Positions 5,333-9,080 of a stretch of DNA of 9,080 nucleotides are shown piece after piece. The notes beneath the pieces are model-generated. The model did no database searches, was not told where the DNA came from, and saw only the letters and a program-made list of their open reading frames with translations. Every line of letters begins with the position of its first letter. Positions within the stretch are counted from its first letter, which is position 1. Made by a program: the position numbers and the translations under genes. Origin of the DNA: Sphingomonadaceae bacterium (GTDB lineage: Bacteria; Pseudomonadota; Alphaproteobacteria; Sphingomonadales; Sphingomonadaceae); assembly GCA_020446665.1 (NCBI GenBank), contig JAGREF010000108.1, forward strand, positions 1 through 9,080, given 5' to 3'.

Positions 5333-6366
5333 CCGGCGGGCGCTACCCTGTCCAGGAACTCAGCGATAGAGGCCATAGCCCGGTCACGCACAGCATCTTC
5401 TTCGCGCAGGATCTCGTGATAGCATTCTTCGCCAAATTCGATCAGCTCGCAATCCGGCATCCGCAACGCGCATTCAGCCGTCTTTTTCGCGGAAACGAGT
5501 TTGTCATGCAGGGCAGAGAGAATCAGCACCGGCACCGTCACCGCTTCCAGCACGCCGGGTTCATACAGGCTGCGCATGGAGGCATAGGCGCGTTCGAGCC
5601 AGCCCCAGCTGCCCGGCCCCATGATCAGTTCGGGCCGCTCACGCCGCCACCACCCTTCGTCGGAATAGCGCTCCGCATCATGCGTCAGCAACGCCGTGCG
5701 GCCAGCGGGCAGCTCATGCGGATCATCGCTCCATTTCCATGCCGGACGCATGGGATCGCCCAGCTTGCACATAAATTTGGCGACTTCGTGCATGGCTGCA
5801 TAGGGCAGCGGCTGACCGTAAAGACCAAGCATCGGGGCGGTAAAGAAAGCCGCTGCGGGGTCCACCTTGCGCTCTGCGAGAGTGCGCAAGGAGATATGTC
5901 CGCCCATGGAGTGCCCGGCGAGCACATGCGGCCCCGGAGTCGCAGCTTTCCAATCGCTCCACAGCGCAGCGAGGTCATTCACCCAGGTACTGAAATCATC
6001 AATATGGCCAGTATAGGGATCATTACCCAGACGCCCGGAACCGGCCTGCCCGCGCCAATCAGCGGCGGTCACCCGCCAGCCTGCACGGTGCCATTGTTCC
6101 AGGCACTCAAGATATTTCTCATAGCCATCGGCGCGCCCGGCCATGAACAGGATGGAGCCGCGCGCTGCGCCAGCGCCCGACGCGCCGGGCCAGTCGATCC
6201 GGCGGATCGCATGACCATCGGCCGCAAGCCATTTACCTTCCTGTGCCGCAGGCGGAATGGCCCTGCGGTTGATCGGTCCGGCTTCTGCTTGCTCTGCTTG
6301 GCTAATTCCAACCTCCCGGCCTTGGTTACTTTTTGGTAAGCAGAACACTGTAGCACCAGCCTCCAT
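5329..6366 (-). CDS. Alpha/beta hydrolase, lysophospholipase/S33 type
   Basis: This is an alpha/beta-hydrolase of the lysophospholipase (PldB-like) or serine aminopeptidase S33 group. Counting from the ATG at 6366, the nucleophile elbow is GHSMGG (151-156, Ser153). The probable acid is Asp288 in SALHDKLVS and the probable base is His317 in EECYHEIL. An early GRADGYEKY and a DWRGQAGSGR segment fit the oxyanion and strand-4 regions of the family. No signal peptide is seen. The start is uncertain: ATG 6366 has only AAAGG nearby, GTG 6348 has GGAGG at 11 bases, and the best ribosome site (GGGAGG, 6317-6312) precedes an ATT at 6306. The first ~30 residues do not look like the family, which favours a later start. 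It is the first gene of a two-gene operon with the oxidoreductase. Confidence 0.85.
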   Translation of the reverse strand: MEAGATVFCLPKSNQGREVGISQAEQAEAGPINRRAIPPAAQEGKWLAADGHAIRRIDWPGASGAGAARGSILFMAGRADGYEKYLECLEQWHRAGWRVTAADWRGQAGSGRLGNDPYTGHIDDFSTWVNDLAALWSDWKAATPGPHVLAGHSMGGHISLRTLAERKVDPAAAFFTAPMLGLYGQPLPYAAMHEVAKFMCKLGDPMRPAWKWSDDPHELPAGRTALLTHDAERYSDEGWWRRERPELIMGPGSWGWLERAYASMRSLYEPGVLEAVTVPVLILSALHDKLVSAKKTAECALRMPDCELIEFGEECYHEILREEDAVRDRAMASIAEFLDRVAPAG

Positions 6367-6385
6367 AGGACCTTTGGGGGCTTAC

Positions 6386-6880
6386 ATGGTAAGTGAATAT
6401 ATCCACTACGGATTGCTGGCAGGCTTGGCAATCGCGCTGCTTTTCGCCGCTTTCACCGATATGCGTCGGCGTCAGATTGATAACTGGCTGAATGCCGCCA
6501 TTGCTTTGTCGGCGCCCCTGTTCTGGTGGTCTGCCGGGCTCGACCTGTGGCCGGATGTGGCCATGCAGTTCGGCGTGGCGCTGGCGGCCTTTGCCGTTTT
6601 TGCCGGTCTGTTCGCCATGGGCGCGATGGGCGGCGGCGATGTGAAGCTGCTGACTGCGCTCGCTCTGTGGATCGAACCTGAATGGTTCCTCCGCCTGTTG
6701 CTGATGATGGCGCTGGTCGGCGGTGTTCTGACCATTGCCATGGGCGGCTGGCACATCATGCGCCGCCAGCGCGACAAGCTGGCCATTCCCTATGGCGTTG
6801 CCATCGCCACAGCCGGGCTGTGGGTGCTGGGCACACATTACCTCCCCGCCGCAAACCAAACTGCATCGCTGGCTGGGTGA
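6386..6880 (+). CDS. cpaA: CpaA, prepilin peptidase (TadV/A24 family)
   Basis: This 164-residue membrane aspartic peptidase would cleave and mature Flp-type prepilins of the Tad pilus. The two catalytic aspartates of the A24 family are visible: Asp25 in FTDMRRRQIDNW and Asp85 in the MGGGDVKLL (GxGD) motif. Several hydrophobic helices cover most of the chain, and the C-terminal KLAIPYGVAIA segment is typical. The length fits CpaA, without the N-terminal methylase domain of PilD. The start at 6386 follows a GGGGG run (6376-6380) five bases upstream. An open frame back to 6257 is antisense to the hydrolase and not credible. It is the first gene of the pilus cluster seen here. Confidence 0.93.
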   Translation: MVSEYIHYGLLAGLAIALLFAAFTDMRRRQIDNWLNAAIALSAPLFWWSAGLDLWPDVAMQFGVALAAFAVFAGLFAMGAMGGGDVKLLTALALWIEPEWFLRLLLMMALVGGVLTIAMGGWHIMRRQRDKLAIPYGVAIATAGLWVLGTHYLPAANQTASLAG

Positions 6881-6925
6881 ACCTGATTTTAACCGTTCCG
6901 CTCGTAAGGATGAAAACCATACCTG

Positions 6926-6942
6926 CCCGCAATGTTTGCGGG
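6926..6942 (+). terminator. Hairpin in the cpaA-cpaB gap
   Basis: CCCGCAA (6926-6932) and TTGCGGG (6936-6942) pair perfectly around three bases. It sits in the 88-base gap between cpaA and cpaB and is followed by CTGATTT. It could attenuate or terminate the cpaA transcript, or protect processed mRNA ends. The T tract is weak, so complete termination is unlikely. Confidence 0.4.
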
Positions 6943-6968
6943 GCTGATTTAAGGGGGCTTGAAAAGCC

Positions 6969-8075
6969 ATGGACAGGAAGAAGCTGATACTGCTGGTTGG
7001 CGCGCTGGTTATTGCAATCGGCACCGCCCTTGCCGCGCGGAGCATGTTTGCCGGGGCATCTGCGCCGGTTGTCGAAGCTGCACCGCCGGTGCCGCAGGGT
7101 CCGAAGGTTCTGGTCGCACAACGCGGCCTGCCGACCGGCACGATCATCACCGCCGATGCCATCGGTTTCCAGCAATGGCCGGAAGAGCTGGTGCAGGATG
7201 CCTATTTCCTCGACGGTGAATCCGATATCGGCCAGCTTCTCGGCACAGTTGTGCGTCACCCGATCACTGCGGGTGAGCCGGTAACGCAAGGCTCGCTGGT
7301 GAGCCCGGGCGACCGTGGCTTCCTGGCTGCTGCACTCGGCCCGGGCATGCGCGCTGTTACAGTGCCGGTTTCGGCCAAGACCGGCGTCGGTGGCTTTGTC
7401 TTCCCGGGTGACCGCGTCGATCTCGTTCTGACTCAGACGGTCAAGAGCGAAGGCGACTCGCTGAAGACCTCGGAAACCATCCTGCGTAACCTTCGCGTGC
7501 TGGCAACTGACCAGTCCACCACTCAGGAAACTGTCGATGGCCGCACCGTGGTCCGCGCCTTCCGCACGGTTACTCTCGAAGTGACGCCGAAGATCGCGGA
7601 AAAGGTTGCTGTTGCACAGACCATCGGCACGCTCAGCCTGTCGCTGCGTTCCATCGCGGACAACCAGTCCGAACTCGAAAACGCCATTGCTTCCGGCAAG
7701 GTGAAGATCCCCGAAGGCGCGAGCCGCGAGGAAGAGGAACGCCTGCTGCAGGAAGCGCTGAACCTGCCGAATGATGGCCCGTCCACTTTCGTGACCGGTG
7801 GTGATGTGTCGCGCTTCCAGCGCAGCGATGTCGCCAAGCCGCAGCCTCAGGCCGCCGCTGCTCCGTCATACGAACCGCGCGAAGCCGGTCGCCCGAACAC
7901 AGCGGCGCCGCAGGCTCCCGCTGGGCCGGTGGTCAATGTCACCCGTGGCAAGAACACCACCAGTGTCACCATCAGCAAGGCGGGCACCGCTACGCTGCAA
8001 CAAAGCGCCAAGGGCATGGGTGAGGCAGGGCGTACTGTGCCCGCCGCCACCGGTGCCATGCTGATCGCGGGGTAA
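6969..8075 (+). CDS. cpaB: CpaB/RcpC, Flp pilus assembly protein
   Basis: This 368-residue periplasmic pilus assembly protein is thought to support the CpaC secretin. An N-terminal membrane anchor (about 6-24) is followed by a SAF domain (about 46-112, VLVAQRGLPTGTIITADAI to GEPVTQGSLV). The RcpC/CpaB core follows, with the family hallmark RAVTVPVSAKTGVGGFVFPGDRVDLVLT (about 128-155, given here as its landmarks VxVxxxxGVGGFxxPGDRVDL). The last ~90 residues are Pro/Ala-rich and low-complexity, making the protein somewhat longer than many CpaB proteins. The ATG is preceded by AAGGGGG about 11 bases upstream. cpaC follows closely. Confidence 0.93.
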   Translation: MDRKKLILLVGALVIAIGTALAARSMFAGASAPVVEAAPPVPQGPKVLVAQRGLPTGTIITADAIGFQQWPEELVQDAYFLDGESDIGQLLGTVVRHPITAGEPVTQGSLVSPGDRGFLAAALGPGMRAVTVPVSAKTGVGGFVFPGDRVDLVLTQTVKSEGDSLKTSETILRNLRVLATDQSTTQETVDGRTVVRAFRTVTLEVTPKIAEKVAVAQTIGTLSLSLRSIADNQSELENAIASGKVKIPEGASREEEERLLQEALNLPNDGPSTFVTGGDVSRFQRSDVAKPQPQAAAAPSYEPREAGRPNTAAPQAPAGPVVNVTRGKNTTSVTISKAGTATLQQSAKGMGEAGRTVPAATGAMLIAG

Positions 8076-8145
8076 CGTCATGCTGAGCATTCACACTTTC
8101 CCGAACCGCCAACCGGCTGCCGAATCCAACCTGAGGGGCAAGACC

Positions 8146-9080
8146 ATGAAGCGTCGCCTTACTGCCAAATTGCTGCTGGCCAGCATCGCCTTCGCGCCAC
8201 TTTCCGGCGTCCCGGCGACCACTGCAAACGCGCAGAACACTGTGCGCCCCAGCCAGGATATCGTCCTGTCCATCGGCCGCGGTGAACTGGTCAACGTGCC
8301 CGGCACCATGACCGATGTGTTCATCGCCAATGAAGAGATTGCGGATGTGCAGGTGAAATCGACCCGCCAGCTCTATCTGATGGGCAAGGCCGGCGGTGAA
8401 ACCACCGTATACGCCAGCAACGCAGCTGGTGACATTATCTGGTCCGCCAACGTCCGCGTTGGTTCTAACATTGGCAGCATCGACCAGATGCTGACTCTGG
8501 CAATGCCGGAAGCAAAGATCTCGGTTGCCACAATGGGCAGCAACACCGTGTTGCTGACCGGCACCGTGGCTGCGCCGGAAGATGCGGCCGAGGCAGAACG
8601 TCTGGTCAAGGCCTTCGTCGGTGAAGATACCAATGTCATCAGCCGCCTGAGGATGAACACGCCACTGCAGGTGAACCTGCAGGTGCGCTTTGCCGAAGTC
8701 AGCCGCTCGCTGGTTCGCGAAATCGGGGGCAACCTCGCTTCGCGCGACCAGACCAGTGGCTTCCTGTTCGGCGTATCGCGCGGTCGTGACTTCGTGAATA
8801 TCGGCAATATCGACACGTCTTCGCTGCCCGTGCTTGATGCCTCGGCCTCTCTCGGCCTTCCGGCTGGCTCGGTCTCGCTGCCGTTCAACCCGGCAACCGG
8901 CCAGTTCGTGGTCGGCGGTACGCAGTATGACTTCACCCAGAACGCCGGCCAGACCGCTATTCAGGCTGCTGGCAAGCTGTTCGGGCTGGATGTCGCGGGT
9001 GCTTTCGACCTTGCTGAACGTATTGGCCTGGTCACCACCCTGTCACAGCCGAACCTGACCGCGCTTTCGGGCGAAACGGC
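8146..9080 (+). CDS. cpaC: CpaC, Flp pilus outer-membrane secretin (5' part; continues past window)
   Basis: The visible 311 codons encode the N-terminal part of the outer-membrane secretin through which the Tad pilus exits. A signal peptide (about 1-30) has a basic KRR start, a hydrophobic core and a cut after TANAQ or nearby. The pilus-formation N-terminal domain follows (about 35-105, VLSIGRGELVNVP to IWSANVRVG). Next come a BON-like segment (about 117-166) and the start of the secretin domain (NTPLQVNLQVRFAEVSRSLV). The secretin pore region lies beyond the window. The ATG at 8146 is preferred because AGGGG lies seven bases upstream and the signal peptide then begins directly. An in-frame ATG at 8080, with GGGG upstream, would add 22 residues. 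Confidence 0.93.
   Translation, partial: MKRRLTAKLLLASIAFAPLSGVPATTANAQNTVRPSQDIVLSIGRGELVNVPGTMTDVFIANEEIADVQVKSTRQLYLMGKAGGETTVYASNAAGDIIWSANVRVGSNIGSIDQMLTLAMPEAKISVATMGSNTVLLTGTVAAPEDAAEAERLVKAFVGEDTNVISRLRMNTPLQVNLQVRFAEVSRSLVREIGGNLASRDQTSGFLFGVSRGRDFVNIGNIDTSSLPVLDASASLGLPAGSVSLPFNPATGQFVVGGTQYDFTQNAGQTAIQAAGKLFGLDVAGAFDLAERIGLVTTLSQPNLTALSGET

Noticed and set aside
4193..5419. Rightward 408-codon ORF
   Set aside because: Antisense to the FAD oxidoreductase, which has complete family motifs.
5416..6339. Rightward 307-codon ORF
   Set aside because: Antisense to the alpha/beta hydrolase with its GHSMGG motif; no domain seen.
6326..7162. Leftward 278-codon ORF across cpaA and the start of cpaB
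   Set aside because: Antisense to cpaA, whose catalytic aspartate motifs are clear; no credible start signal or domain.

Overview
The window looks like chromosomal DNA of an alphaproteobacterium, most likely a sphingomonad (Sphingomonadales, Erythrobacteraceae-like). This is inferred from the high GC, the PspC type, the Cpa/Tad pilus genes and general codon use; no rRNA or other phylogenetic marker is present.

Positions 1-3906 hold a phage-shock (Psp) envelope-stress locus. The activator gene pspF is read leftward and leaves the window at base 1. A near-perfect sigma-54 promoter (793-807) faces right and drives a tight cluster: a 50-residue signal-peptide-like ORF, pspA, pspB, pspC and four further small membrane proteins. 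Most junctions overlap by 1-4 bases or are only a few bases apart, and the cluster ends at a strong terminator hairpin (3877-3906). PspB, PspC and the four extra proteins all have a membrane or membrane-associated N-terminal half. All six also carry a similar C-terminal coiled-coil motif, roughly L-x-[DE]-R-[hydrophobic]-x-x-[LV]-E-[RA]-I-[VA]. I read this as an expanded PspB-like family and as the most interesting part of the window. pspA is also preceded by 91 in-frame codons with no stop, so a long PspA form is possible.

Positions 3933-6366 hold three leftward genes. These are a 58-residue DUF1508/YegP-like protein, a D-arginine-dehydrogenase-like FAD oxidoreductase, and an alpha/beta hydrolase of the lysophospholipase/S33 type. 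The last two overlap by four bases and form a probable operon.

Positions 6386-9080 hold the start of a rightward Flp/Tad pilus locus: cpaA (prepilin peptidase), cpaB (pilus assembly, SAF domain) and cpaC (outer-membrane secretin, cut by the window end). No flp pilin gene lies directly upstream of cpaA in this window.

No tRNA, rRNA, CRISPR array, insertion sequence or phage gene was seen. No stretch above 300 bases lacks a gene; the longest non-coding piece is the pspF-operon intergenic region (691-857).
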